Assembly (NCBI GenBank): GCA_024666565.1
Contig: CP088295.1
Coordinates: 1,922,001-1,986,000, forward strand
Length of the DNA stretch: 64,000 nucleotides
Direction of reading: 5' to 3'
Origin: Svornostia abyssi
GTDB lineage: Bacteria > Actinomycetota > Thermoleophilia > Solirubrobacterales > Solirubrobacteraceae
Part shown: one piece after another, positions 44,127-52,156 of the stretch
How the letters are laid out: each line of letters starts with the position of its first letter
How positions within the stretch are numbered: the stretch's first letter is position 1
The notes under the pieces: model-generated
What the model was told of the DNA's origin: nothing
What the model saw: only the letters and a program-made list of their open reading frames with translations
Databases searched by the model: none
Translations under genes and position numbers: made by a program

Positions 44127-45764
44127 TCATGCCGTTGCGTAGTCGGTCAGGAAGAAGGACAGCGCGACGAGACGGCTGCGCAGAGCATCATCGGCTTCGG
44201 TCTCGCTCATGGAGCCAGCGACACGCGCGAGGTTGGCCAGAGCCGAATGCCGTTGGACGGGATCGACTTCGGCGAGTGCCTGAGCGAGCTCGGTCTCGAC
44301 GCGAACCATTCGAGTGATCGGCCGGTCGTCGTAGACGACGAGTCTTCGACCTGCGCCCTGGATCGTCAGTGCCCACCGCCGCGGGCAGCGCCACGTCAAT
44401 AGGCCGCCGGCGTTGACGTTGACGGTCAGCGCATGGACGTGCCGGCCATCGTCGACCTCAACCACGACATCGGTGCCGATCGTGAGGATCTGATCCTCGG
44501 GCACCGTCGCTGAGACGAGTGTTCCACGCAGCCAGTTGTCAGCGGGGGCAGCGCCCACCTGGATGCGGACGGGGCGGTCGACGAACTCCTGGAGGGCCGC
44601 AATAAGAGCGCGGGCGTCGAGACCGGGACCCCCGAACCGGCTCGTGAGCGGCCTCTCGGTCACCGCGGTTCGTCTTTTTCGCGGTCGGCTCCGGTAGGCC
44701 GCTGCGATCTCGAGCTGCCGCCGTTTCTGCGGGAGGGAGTCGGCAAACGCCGCGAGCAGAACCGAGGCTGCCTGCTGCGCGCTGCGGTGAGAGAGCATCA
44801 CTGCCCAGAGCTCGGACCCGGCGTCGTGTCGGTAGGACGGGACGGGGCGACCCAGGATCGGAGACCAAAACGCCGCGCACTGAGCCATCAGCCGCCTCGT
44901 CCCAATCCACTTGATGTACGGCGACGCCTGTTTGTCCGCGCGCTTGCCCTTCGTGCTTCCGTCGCCATCGAGTAGCCCCAGCCAGCAGGCCGCGCTATCT
45001 GCGAGCTCGGGGGAGAGCTCAAGTGTGAGCGACTTCTGCGGCGTGATCCCGAGTGTGGTGAGATCGGCCGCCATGCGCCTAGAGAAGGTGACCGCCGCCG
45101 CGGAACATGTGCTCGGCCTGCGATGCAGGGGGCGATCCGGGCTCCCGACGAACCCCAGATACGCCATCAAGTGGTCCTCGTGGCGCTCGTTTTGGACGAG
45201 TGTAATTCGGCTCTCGTGCACATTGCCATCTGCCGCGAGGAAGCCGGCCCAGTAGTCCCGGGCGGGGGACGGGTACGCAAACGCGCCTTGGTTGAGCGGG
45301 TGCTTCCGGGCTTGGTCTGCAGGGTCGGCCGACACGACGCCCGCTCGGGCCAGGTGACGGCGTACGGTCCCCTCGCTGCGTCCGAGGGACTGGGCAATCA
45401 CGGCGCGGGAGTGACCGGAGCGAGCCATAGCGATCATCCGGTCGCGCTCACCGGCACTGACATGGGGTTGTGCAAAGTCCACGCGGCCGTCAGCTCGGCC
45501 GCCGCGCCCATGTGCTGGGCCGACCGGCATCCCGGCGCGCCTGACGTAGCGGGTCACGGTCTTTGGGTTGCGGCCTGTTCTGCGGGCCGTCTCCCGGAGG
45601 CTCGCGCACTCGCCATAGATCCGGAGGATCTCCGCGATCTCGGCTTCCGGGAGGCTGTTCCCGCCGCTGGTCGCCTCGGCCACCGCGCGCTGTGCGCGGC
45701 TTGGCGCCGTGCGCGACGAGGGTGTGTCTTGTTCCATGTCATCGTCCGTCATCCGTGAGCTCAT
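44127..45764 (-). CDS. LAGLIDADG homing-endonuclease-like protein with N-terminal HTH domains
   Basis: This encodes 545 residues from ATG 45764; ATG 45752 is an alternative. Residues 40-140 contain two HTH-like segments (LREIYG-like ILRIYGECASLRETARRTGR, and MARSGHSRAVIAQSLGRSEG). Residues 160-330 hold two LAGLIDADG helices, DYWAGFLAADGN and ACWLGLLDGDGST, enough for a monomeric nuclease. A C-terminal extension of about 180 residues is beta-rich and unknown. It is free-standing, with no intein or intron around it. The target could be a site on rival elements. Confidence 0.75.
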   Translation of the reverse strand: MSSRMTDDDMEQDTPSSRTAPSRAQRAVAEATSGGNSLPEAEIAEILRIYGECASLRETARRTGRNPKTVTRYVRRAGMPVGPAHGRGGRADGRVDFAQPHVSAGERDRMIAMARSGHSRAVIAQSLGRSEGTVRRHLARAGVVSADPADQARKHPLNQGAFAYPSPARDYWAGFLAADGNVHESRITLVQNERHEDHLMAYLGFVGSPDRPLHRRPSTCSAAAVTFSRRMAADLTTLGITPQKSLTLELSPELADSAACWLGLLDGDGSTKGKRADKQASPYIKWIGTRRLMAQCAAFWSPILGRPVPSYRHDAGSELWAVMLSHRSAQQAASVLLAAFADSLPQKRRQLEIAAAYRSRPRKRRTAVTERPLTSRFGGPGLDARALIAALQEFVDRPVRIQVGAAPADNWLRGTLVSATVPEDQILTIGTDVVVEVDDGRHVHALTVNVNAGGLLTWRCPRRWALTIQGAGRRLVVYDDRPITRMVRVETELAQALAEVDPVQRHSALANLARVAGSMSETEADDALRSRLVALSFFLTDYATA

Positions 45765-45796
45765 GACAACAGAAAGATAATCACCAATAATGATGT

Positions 45797-46183
45797 ATGT
45801 CAATCGCGGCGGGACGCTCCGCCCACCACGTGACTGACCTATCCCGCCGGCGCGTCTGGCGAACCGCGGCGCGCTTCAGGCGCCTGCAGGTCGCCGCCAG
45901 GGCGGCGCAGCTCGACCCGACCGAGTGGAGCGTCCTGGCGTACCTGTCGTGCCAGGATGAGGTGACGGTGTCGGCATTGAGCGCTGATCTGGCCGTCCAG
46001 ACCGGCAGCCTCGCAAACGCGCTCAGCCGTTTGTCCTCGCGAGAACTCATCGAGCCCATTGCTGCTGACAGCGATCGCCGCCGACGCGCGTATCGGCTCA
46101 CCGAGAAGGGAGAGAATCTGCTGGACGAGCTCACGCCTGCGTTCGAGAACGCGCTCGACGATCCGTCGCAGTCGACGAGCTGA
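45797..46183 (+). CDS. MarR-family transcriptional regulator
   Basis: This encodes 128 residues. A winged helix is clear: EWSVLAYLSCQDEVTVSALS, then LAVQTGSLANALSRLSSREL and the wing SDRRRRAYRLTEKGENLLDE. It is short for MarR, with a trimmed N-terminal dimer helix. It is divergent from the LAGLIDADG gene. The gap of about 30 bases is AT-rich (GATAATCACCAATAATGATG), contains a -10-like TAATAATGAT region, and is the natural operator. Confidence 0.75.
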   Translation: MSIAAGRSAHHVTDLSRRRVWRTAARFRRLQVAARAAQLDPTEWSVLAYLSCQDEVTVSALSADLAVQTGSLANALSRLSSRELIEPIAADSDRRRRAYRLTEKGENLLDELTPAFENALDDPSQSTS

Positions 46184-46247
46184 AGGGTGTCGCGATCGGT
46201 CACCGCTGGTCGAGCGCCGTGACCGTGAGGCTCAGTAAGACTCCTGT

Positions 46248-46763
46248 GTGCAGCGCGGCACCACCACATCGCCCACCGGGAACACATCGGCACTTGCCCG
46301 AAGCAATCGCCTGGCTCGGTTCGAGTTCCAGATCGCAACCGTCACCGATGGCACTATCGCTTGGGGGCGGTCGACGGGCGGGCGTGCTCCTGCTGCTGCG
46401 TCGGACTCGAGCGGCGTGGCGCACGATCAGCCGTGCCCCCGAGGCTGCGGAGGCGCGCAGCGCGCCGACCGGAAACTGGGCAACCCGCTGGCACTCCGGC
46501 CCGGCCAGGAATGGGCCTCGGCCGAGCAGCTTGCACGCCGCTTTGACATGTCGCTGAAGTGGATCCACAAGCACCGCGCACACCTCGGCGGCCGCCGAAT
46601 CTCGCCGGACGCTGCGAACTCGAAGTGGAAGTTCCACGTCCCGACCGCAGACGCGTGGATGAGCGCCGGCATGGTTGAACCGAAGCGACCCGCCCAACGC
46701 CGGGCGCGCGCCGTCGCTGAGCCGACGGCCGCCGGTGGCTCGCGTCGTGACTTCCGGCGATAG
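46248..46763 (+). CDS. HTH protein, possible excisionase-type factor
   Basis: Up to 171 residues are encoded. The start is uncertain because the first 75 residues are low in protein-like character. The core WASAEQLARRFDMSLKWIHK, then LGGRRISPDAANSKWKFHVP and DAWMSAG, has the layout of excisionase/MerR-type winged helices that build a site-specific bend. Located 0.9 kb from the integrase, it is the best candidate for a recombination directionality factor. The tail is Arg/Ala-rich. Confidence 0.5.
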   Translation: MQRGTTTSPTGNTSALARSNRLARFEFQIATVTDGTIAWGRSTGGRAPAAASDSSGVAHDQPCPRGCGGAQRADRKLGNPLALRPGQEWASAEQLARRFDMSLKWIHKHRAHLGGRRISPDAANSKWKFHVPTADAWMSAGMVEPKRPAQRRARAVAEPTAAGGSRRDFRR

Positions 46764-47011
46764 CGGCTTCTGCCGTGGGTCCGGGGTGACCCGACGGGCG
46801 GCTCGTGCCTGTTGCTTATCGCCGTGCTCAGTTTGCGACAGCCCAGCGCCTAGATCGGTTTGGGGGCTCCCATGGGGCGAGCTCGAATGATCGACTGTCA
46901 TCCGCGCGCCATGGTCAACGAGTGGACGAGCAAACGCGGCGAACGGAACGTGGACCAGCCCATGCAGGTTGGCCTTGCCAACGGCCCGCCGGTCCGGTCG
47001 ACTGCTCATGA

Positions 47012-47650
47012 ATGACTGACATGGTGACCGCAGCCCAACTCGCCGACGAGCTCGGCGTCACGTCGAACCGCCTGCAGAAGTGGCTGCGAGCCCGCAAGGC
47101 CGACGGACACCCGCTGCTCGCCGCCAAGTCGCAGTTCGGCGCGTGGCTGTTCCCGCGTGAAGCCGCGAATCAACTGGCCGAGGAGTTCGAGGCCGCGGAC
47201 GCCAACGGGCACGTCAGTGACTCCGCGGTGCAGCGGCGCGCCGAGGAGGTCATTCGGGCTCTGTTGTCGGACCGACTCGGCATACCGCTCGTTCCGCGCA
47301 CGATCCAGCTGAAGGCCGGTGCGCCGGTCCAGGTCGACGCAGCGTCGCCAGACGGCACCGTCCTGGCGGAGATCTTCGCCCGCCAGGGAGCGCTGAAGGG
47401 CGGCCAGCAGAAGAAGGTTGCGATCGACACCCTGAAGCTCATCACCGTTCGGCATGAGCAACCAGAGGTGAAGCTCATGCTCTGCTTCGCCAATCAGGAT
47501 GCGGCCGCGTACGCCACAGGGGGAGGCTGGGTCGCGCAGGCTCTGCGGACCTGGGAGGTCGGCGTCGAGGTCGTCGACATCCCCGACGATCTCCGCACTG
47601 AGATTCTCGCCGCGCAGCTGGGCCAGACGATGGTCAACCCGACGCCTTGA
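47012..47650 (+). CDS. HTH protein with unknown C-terminal domain
   Basis: This encodes 212 residues. The N-terminus MVTAAQLADELGVTSNRLQK WLRARK is a clear winged or MerR-like HTH followed by a wing (SQFGAWLFPREAAN). The C-terminal 130 residues (DGTVLAEIFARQGALKGGQQ, KLMLCFANQDAAAY, VEVVDIPDDLR) look like a restriction-endonuclease-type alpha/beta fold without a certain active site. It is convergent with the integrase gene and could take part in element regulation or defence. Confidence 0.6.
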   Translation: MTDMVTAAQLADELGVTSNRLQKWLRARKADGHPLLAAKSQFGAWLFPREAANQLAEEFEAADANGHVSDSAVQRRAEEVIRALLSDRLGIPLVPRTIQLKAGAPVQVDAASPDGTVLAEIFARQGALKGGQQKKVAIDTLKLITVRHEQPEVKLMLCFANQDAAAYATGGGWVAQALRTWEVGVEVVDIPDDLRTEILAAQLGQTMVNPTP

Positions 47651-47700
47651 GCGCACCCTGGGCCTCCCCGGCAGCGCCACCGGTGATCAGCGGCTACCGG

Positions 47701-49062
47701 TCACGCTCGCTCGACCCACTTTGCCACTCGCGGATCGAGCACCCGCGGAACCTTCTGCTGATAGATCTCCAACAGCATCCGCGCATCCCTGTGCCCCGCC
47801 TGATGCTGGGCGAAGTTGATCGGGTGCCCGGCCCAGTACAGGTACGTCAGGTACGTGCGCCGGAACGTGTGCGGTGTGATCCGCTCAGGAAGCGGGTCCT
47901 GCCCGCGCTGCGCGAGCAGCTCGTTCGCGCGCGCGGCGACAGGCCCGAGCAGCCGGCGCACCGCGTGGCGGTCGCGGCGACCACCGGAGCCGCTCGGGAA
48001 GAGCAGGCCGCTGGCCGCGCCGATCTCCCGGCGACGGGTCTCCAGGATCTTCCGAGGGAGCGGATGCAGCTCGATCACGCGGCGCCCGGCAGCCGTCTTG
48101 GCGTCGGCGACGCGCAATCCCTCCGAGCGCAGATCGGCCAGCGTGAACGCACAGAGCTCACTGTTGCGCGGGCCGGCGAGCCCGAGGCACGCGATCAGGT
48201 CGTAGCGCCCGGTCGGCAGGCCGTCCGTCTCGGCGACCGGCCGCCGCGAGTCGAGGTCCCGCGCGGCGTCGAGCAGCGCCTGGAGCGCATCCGGCATCAG
48301 CCACGTGCGGTCGGGCTCTTCGCGTGGCGGACGCCGGCGCGCGGTGGGGTCGCGGATCACGAGGTCGTGGTCGTCCTCGGCGAGCCGGATCGCATCGCGC
48401 AGGCGGTTCAGGCAGCGGGTGATCTCGTTGCTGGACAGGCCGCGCGTGCTGATCGAGAACCGGCCGGTGGCCTGCGGGTCCGAGGCACGGCGGACACCGC
48501 CGCGCTGTCCGTAGCGCATGAGCATCCGCCACTCGTGAACGTCGAGTTGCTCTCGCAGCGCGTCGGGGTCTCGCAGGGTTGCGTCGTCGAGTTCGGCCAG
48601 CGTGTCGGGGAGGTCGCACAGGATCTCGCGCTCGGCGCGCTTGACCTCGATGAACTCCGCGACCAGCGGGCCCGTCAGCTCGTCGACCGTGCGCAGGCGA
48701 TCACCGTCGTAGGCGAAGAACGGCCCGACGTGTGCCTCGATCGGGAAGAGGTACGCATCGCGGGTGCGGCGGTTGTCGTACCGCGCGCAGATCATGCGGT
48801 GGTAGTCGCTGAGGATGTCTGCGACCACAAGGGCGGTCGGCTCTTGCGCCTGTGGCTGCAGACCTCCCGCATGGTCCCACCAGGCCTGCCCGAGTTGGGC
48901 CATCGGCAGCAGCCGGGTCTTCAGTAGCGCTTCCACCTCCGAGCGCCGGACATCGGGGGCATGCCCGATGAGGACCTGGCGGTCGCGGATGCGCACGTAG
49001 TACGCCAGGTGACCGTCGGCCGAGGGGCGCTCGCGGATGCTGCCTGTCAGCGGGCGCGGCAT
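47701..49062 (-). CDS. int: tyrosine recombinase (integrase) of the island
   Basis: This encodes 453 residues from ATG 49062. The open frame continues upstream through attR, which cannot be coding. An N-terminal arm-binding-like region, a core-binding domain (about 80-250) and a catalytic domain are present: arginine in LGLAGPRNSEL, H398 and R401 in HTFRRTY, H424 in HQAGHRD and nucleophile Y434 in LLEIYQQK. All active-site residues are present, so the island should still be able to recombine. It reads away from attR and has no tRNA-independent promoter that I can point to. Confidence 0.9.
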   Translation of the reverse strand: MPRPLTGSIRERPSADGHLAYYVRIRDRQVLIGHAPDVRRSEVEALLKTRLLPMAQLGQAWWDHAGGLQPQAQEPTALVVADILSDYHRMICARYDNRRTRDAYLFPIEAHVGPFFAYDGDRLRTVDELTGPLVAEFIEVKRAEREILCDLPDTLAELDDATLRDPDALREQLDVHEWRMLMRYGQRGGVRRASDPQATGRFSISTRGLSSNEITRCLNRLRDAIRLAEDDHDLVIRDPTARRRPPREEPDRTWLMPDALQALLDAARDLDSRRPVAETDGLPTGRYDLIACLGLAGPRNSELCAFTLADLRSEGLRVADAKTAAGRRVIELHPLPRKILETRRREIGAASGLLFPSGSGGRRDRHAVRRLLGPVAARANELLAQRGQDPLPERITPHTFRRTYLTYLYWAGHPINFAQHQAGHRDARMLLEIYQQKVPRVLDPRVAKWVERA

Positions 49063-49113
49063 GCTCGCCACCCCGGCGCTCGGCCGCAAAAGAGGAATGA
49101 TTGAGGAAAATCT

Positions 49114-49139
49114 CCGTACACCGGTTACCGGTTGTACGG
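49114..49139. repeat. inverted repeat between integrase start and attR
   Basis: CCGTACACCGGT-TA-CCGGTTGTACGG, a 12-bp imperfect dyad centred on TA. It is a likely binding site for a regulator, the integrase or an excisionase. It overlaps the right arm-type site. Confidence 0.6.
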
Positions 49140-49149
49140 ATTTGCAGGG
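49137..49149 (-). repeat. candidate integrase arm-type site, right copy
   Basis: On the minus strand it reads CCCTGCAAATCCG, identical to 4371-4383. It lies 19 bases from attR. Confidence 0.5.
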
Positions 49150-49168
49150 ACTACGGGAAGGGTGCCCC

Positions 49169-49209
49169 CGCGTGTGAAGCGAGCGCTCTCCCACTGAGCT
49201 ACGCGCCCT
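49169..49209. repeat. attR: 41-bp direct repeat, 5' half of tRNA-Val
   Basis: This is an identical copy of 4327-4367. It holds the first half of the tRNA (minus strand) up to the anticodon stem, and then element DNA without a T arm, so it is not a functional tRNA. Upstream of it on the minus strand is TATGCT, 11 bases from the tRNA start. This is a good -10 box and probably the original tRNA promoter. Confidence 0.9.
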
Positions 49210-49548
49210 CGAAGCACGCAGCATAGCCGTGAAGAACCGCATCGGGACCGCTGGGGTGCCGGTGGACCTCTCCCGCCTCAGGCGGCGGTCATCTGCGCGC
49301 GCAGCTCGCGTTGCGGGATGTGAGCGGGTGCGACGCACCGTCGCGCTCAAGGGACGCAAGCGCACCTCCTCGCCGCGGGCGCTCCAGTCCCTCGATCGCC
49401 CGCCGGCGTTGCCCATACGGGTCTGTCGGCACGTCCGTACAGGACCGCGCGACGGCCATCCCCAGTTCATCTGGACGAATAGGCACCCTCCGATATCCCC
49501 ACTTCTGTGAAGAACCGTCCCCCAGCGACCGATACACGGCGTATCGCT
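49210..49548. other. chromosomal stretch right of the island
   Basis: It holds the likely native tRNA-Val promoter (TATGCT at about 49220-49226, minus strand). A minus-strand frame (49289-49537) and a possible continuation ending AHIPQRELRAQMTAA could be a damaged small gene, but support is weak. Confidence 0.4.
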
Positions 49549-49764
49549 ATGTCCTCTTTCACCAAGTGTTCAGTCATGTGGGGTGGCGTCTGCCACTCCA
49601 TCGCCTACGACGATGCCCGCATGCTGGTTCGCGCGGGTATGGCCGAGCCCTCGCGACGCGCGAGCGGCAGCTACGACGGCCTCGTCTTCGCGACCACGGA
49701 GTACCGCACGCCTCACGAGGCGCTGGCGTTCATCGCCCGCGGCCAGGGGGAGTGGCGGCGCTGA
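49549..49764 (+). CDS. small hypothetical protein
   Basis: This encodes 71 residues from ATG 49549; GTG 49507 would add 14. MSSFTKCSVMWGGVCHSIAY, DDARMLVRAGMAEPSRRASG and the final HEALAFIARGQGEWRR suggest a compact soluble protein with two cysteines. No family is recognised. Confidence 0.45.
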   Translation: MSSFTKCSVMWGGVCHSIAYDDARMLVRAGMAEPSRRASGSYDGLVFATTEYRTPHEALAFIARGQGEWRR

Positions 49765-49897
49765 AGGCGTCCGCCGCCCGGCCCGGCTCGTTCCTGCCCG
49801 TCCACCGACCGTCGAAGCAGCCGTCCAAGCCCGTGGCGGGCCGCAGGGCCCGCGCCCGCGCGCGCTGACGCCGATCTGCGAGCCACCCGCGCGCGTC

Positions 49898-50593
49898 TCA
49901 CCCGCGCACGGGGAGCTCTCCGCCGCGATCAGCCTGCTGCCGGCGTCGCGGCGCCCGAGCACGCGGCGGGCTGCGGCACCCGCACGCCGCTGTGGCCGGT
50001 TGCGCCCTCCGCGGGCACTGGGAGGTCCGGCACCACGCCAACCGGCCGGTCTCCGGTTGCACGACGAGGGAGAACGGGTAGCCGACGGTGCGCTGCGGCC
50101 CCGCGGCGACATCGGCGAGTCGCGCCGTCGCGGCGACGCAGCTGAAGCGCAGCAGGTCTGAGCGGGCGCTGCCCGCGGCGCGCGAGCACGTGACTTCCCT
50201 CGTCGGCTGCGGGAGCTCGCCGGCGGCGTGGCGGGCCCGGGCGTCGGCAAGGATCGCGGCGCGCGCGTCGCGCAGCTGCGTGTCGAGATCGTCGGGCGCG
50301 CTGGTGGCGAACGATGCCCGCTGGACGCGGATCGCCTCGGCCCGCCGGGCGGCGTCCTCGGCGGCCTCGGCCGCACTCGCGCGGGCGGACCGCTCGTCCT
50401 TTGCGCTCTCGATGCGCGGCACCGTCAGCGCGAGCACGATGCCGAGCACCACGAGCGCGGCGCCGGCCCACACCGCCAGGCGGCGCGGGGACGGCGGCGC
50501 CGGGATCTCGACGTCCCGCGGCGGCGTCCAGACGTGCAGCCACGCGCCGAGGGTCTCCCAGCGCGAGGCACGCGGCAGGGTGGTCGGGCTCAC
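49898..50593 (-). CDS. membrane-anchored hypothetical protein
   Basis: This encodes 231 residues from GTG 50593. A cytoplasmic lead of about 40 residues is followed by one transmembrane helix (LAVWAGAALVVLGIVLALTV), an Ala/Glu/Arg coiled-coil (about 65-125), then a globular part with cysteines (REVTCSRAAG, RFSCVAAT, WCRTSQCP). The last 30 residues are Arg-rich and may be spurious. The role is unknown. Confidence 0.6.
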   Translation of the reverse strand: MSPTTLPRASRWETLGAWLHVWTPPRDVEIPAPPSPRRLAVWAGAALVVLGIVLALTVPRIESAKDERSARASAAEAAEDAARRAEAIRVQRASFATSAPDDLDTQLRDARAAILADARARHAAGELPQPTREVTCSRAAGSARSDLLRFSCVAATARLADVAAGPQRTVGYPFSLVVQPETGRLAWCRTSQCPRRAQPATAACGCRSPPRARAPRRRQQADRGGELPVRG

Positions 50594-50672
50594 GCTCCGA
50601 AGTGTCCTCCCGCGGGCGCTGTGGCGCAAATCGCCCGAGACACGGGCGTTCCGCGCCACAGCTCGGTCCTCG

Positions 50673-52094
50673 TCAGGCCGCCGCGCCCTCCGGCACCGCG
50701 CCGCGCGTCGCCTCCTGCGCCTGGAGGCTGGGCCGTCCCGGTACCAGCAGCGCGATGAGCGCCCCGAGCGCCAGCACGGCCGCGCCGATGGGCAGCGCCG
50801 CCTCCACGCCGGCGGTGAACGCCTGCGGCGACAGGTAGGACCCGTTCGCGGCGAACACGCTGGCGAGGACGGCGACACCCAGGACGCCGCCGACCTCGCG
50901 GATCGCGTTCGTCGCGCCCGACGCCTGCCCGACCTCCTGCGGCCGCACGCTGGCGAGGATCGCGTTCGTCGAGGGGGCGAACACGAGCGCCATGCCCGTC
51001 CCGGCCATGACGAACGGGATCACGACGTCGCTGTACGGCGTGGCCGGATCGAGCAGGGTCGAGAGCCAGCCGAGGGCCGCCGCCTGGAGCGCCAGACCGG
51101 CCACCATGAGCGGTCGGGACCCGATCCGGTCGCTGAGCAGGCCCGCGATCGGGGCGACGAGCATCGGCATGCCCGTCCACGGCAGCGTGCGCAACCCGGC
51201 TTCGAACGGGGAGTACCCCTGTGCCGTCTGGAAATACTGCGACAGCAGGAAGATCGAACCGAACGTTCCGAAGAACATGGCGAACGCCACACCGTTCGTG
51301 GCGCTGAAGCCGCGGGCCTTGAAGAACCGCAGCGGCAGCATCGGCGCGGCCGCCCGGCGTTCCCAGAGCAGGAAGGCGACCAGCAGGAGCATGCCGACCG
51401 TGATGGACGTCACCACCGTCGTGCTCGTCCAGCCCAGCGACTCCCCGCGGACGATGCCGAACGTCAGGCCGAGGAGCCCGAAGCCCGCGAGCGCGACGCC
51501 CGGGACGTCGAGCGTCTTGGCCGGCCCGAACGACTCGGTGAGCATCCGCGCCGCCAGCGGCACGAGCACGAGGCCGACCGGCACGTTCAGCCAGAAGATC
51601 CACTGCCAGGCGATGCCCTCCACGACGGCGCCCCCGACGAACGGGCCCAGCGCCACGCCCAGTCCGCTCACGCCCGCCCACACGCCGAGGGCCAGCCCGC
51701 GCTTCTCGGTGGGGACGGCCTCGGAGAGGAGCGTCAGCGTCAGCGGAGTGACCAACGCGGCGCCGAGACCCTGGAGGGCGCGCGCTGCGATGAGCGCCTC
51801 GATCGAAGGCGCCAGCGCGGCGAGCGCGCTCGTCACCGTGAACAGCGACACGCCGATGACGAACATGCGCTTGCGGCCGAACCGGTCGCCGAGGGCGGCG
51901 CCGGTGATGAGGAACACGGCGAACGACAGCGTGTACGCGTTCACCGTCCACTCCAGCGACTCCAGGGAGCCGCCGAGATCGGTGCGGATCGACGGCAGGG
52001 CGACACCGACGACGAGGTTGTCGAGCGCGGTCATGAACAGCGCGATCGAGACGATCGCCAGCGTCCAGCCCGCGCGGGGGCGTGTGGGTTGCAT
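50673..52094 (-). CDS. MFS drug exporter, DHA2 (EmrB/QacA) type
   Basis: This encodes 473 residues with 14 predicted hydrophobic segments. MTALDNLVVGVALPSIRTDL (helix 1, with the DHA2 LD motif), GDRFGRKRMFVIG (motif A between helices 2 and 3), RALQGLGAALVTPLTLTLLS (motif B) and GVSGLGVALGPFVGG (motif C, antiporter) are all present. It exports toxic organic compounds using the proton gradient. A TetR gene follows upstream on the same strand, and an operator-like dyad (52121-52136) lies in front of this gene. Confidence 0.9.
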   Translation of the reverse strand: MQPTRPRAGWTLAIVSIALFMTALDNLVVGVALPSIRTDLGGSLESLEWTVNAYTLSFAVFLITGAALGDRFGRKRMFVIGVSLFTVTSALAALAPSIEALIAARALQGLGAALVTPLTLTLLSEAVPTEKRGLALGVWAGVSGLGVALGPFVGGAVVEGIAWQWIFWLNVPVGLVLVPLAARMLTESFGPAKTLDVPGVALAGFGLLGLTFGIVRGESLGWTSTTVVTSITVGMLLLVAFLLWERRAAAPMLPLRFFKARGFSATNGVAFAMFFGTFGSIFLLSQYFQTAQGYSPFEAGLRTLPWTGMPMLVAPIAGLLSDRIGSRPLMVAGLALQAAALGWLSTLLDPATPYSDVVIPFVMAGTGMALVFAPSTNAILASVRPQEVGQASGATNAIREVGGVLGVAVLASVFAANGSYLSPQAFTAGVEAALPIGAAVLALGALIALLVPGRPSLQAQEATRGAVPEGAAA

Positions 52095-52120
52095 GAGGGC
52101 CTCCTGGGGCGGGTAGGTGT

Positions 52121-52136
52121 GTGAGTGCTTACTCAT
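52121..52136. promoter_or_regulatory. TetR operator-like dyad before the exporter gene
   Basis: GTGAGTGCTTACTCAT contains the arms TGAGT/ACTCA. It is closely related to the dyad at 52725-52740 upstream of the TetR gene. Confidence 0.65.
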
Positions 52137-52156
52137 TGTTTGGCGAAAAAAGGGGG

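Larger units (their letters stand above)
4327..49209. mobile_element. integrated genomic island of about 44.8 kb at tRNA-Val
   Basis: Perfect 41-bp direct repeats bound it (4327-4367 and 49169-49209, offset 44842). A tyrosine recombinase starts 107 bases inside the right repeat. The cargo is defence-like and accessory genes, a broken insertion sequence, duplicated remnants and secreted proteins. A replication-relaxation family protein and small HTH proteins sit near the integrase. No capsid, tail, terminase, relaxase or type IV secretion gene was found, so it is best called an integrative island that would need help to transfer. Intergenic DNA inside it is often visibly more AT-rich than in the flanks. 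Confidence 0.85.

Noticed and set aside
49169..49209. Second tRNA-Val gene
   Set aside because: Only the 5' half is present. The T arm and 3' acceptor strand are missing, so it is the attR repeat, not a working tRNA.
4327..49209. Prophage
   Set aside because: No terminase, portal, capsid, tail or lysis gene is recognisable. An integrase and a replication-relaxation protein alone do not make a prophage.
49289..49537. Minus-strand gene of 82 codons next to attR
   Set aside because: It lacks a domain or ribosome-binding site and may be a fragment. Kept only as a remark on that stretch.
50088..52124. Long open frame of 678 codons on the plus strand
   Set aside because: It lies opposite the drug exporter, is very rich in Arg/Ala/Gly and His, and has no domain. 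It is a high-GC antisense shadow.
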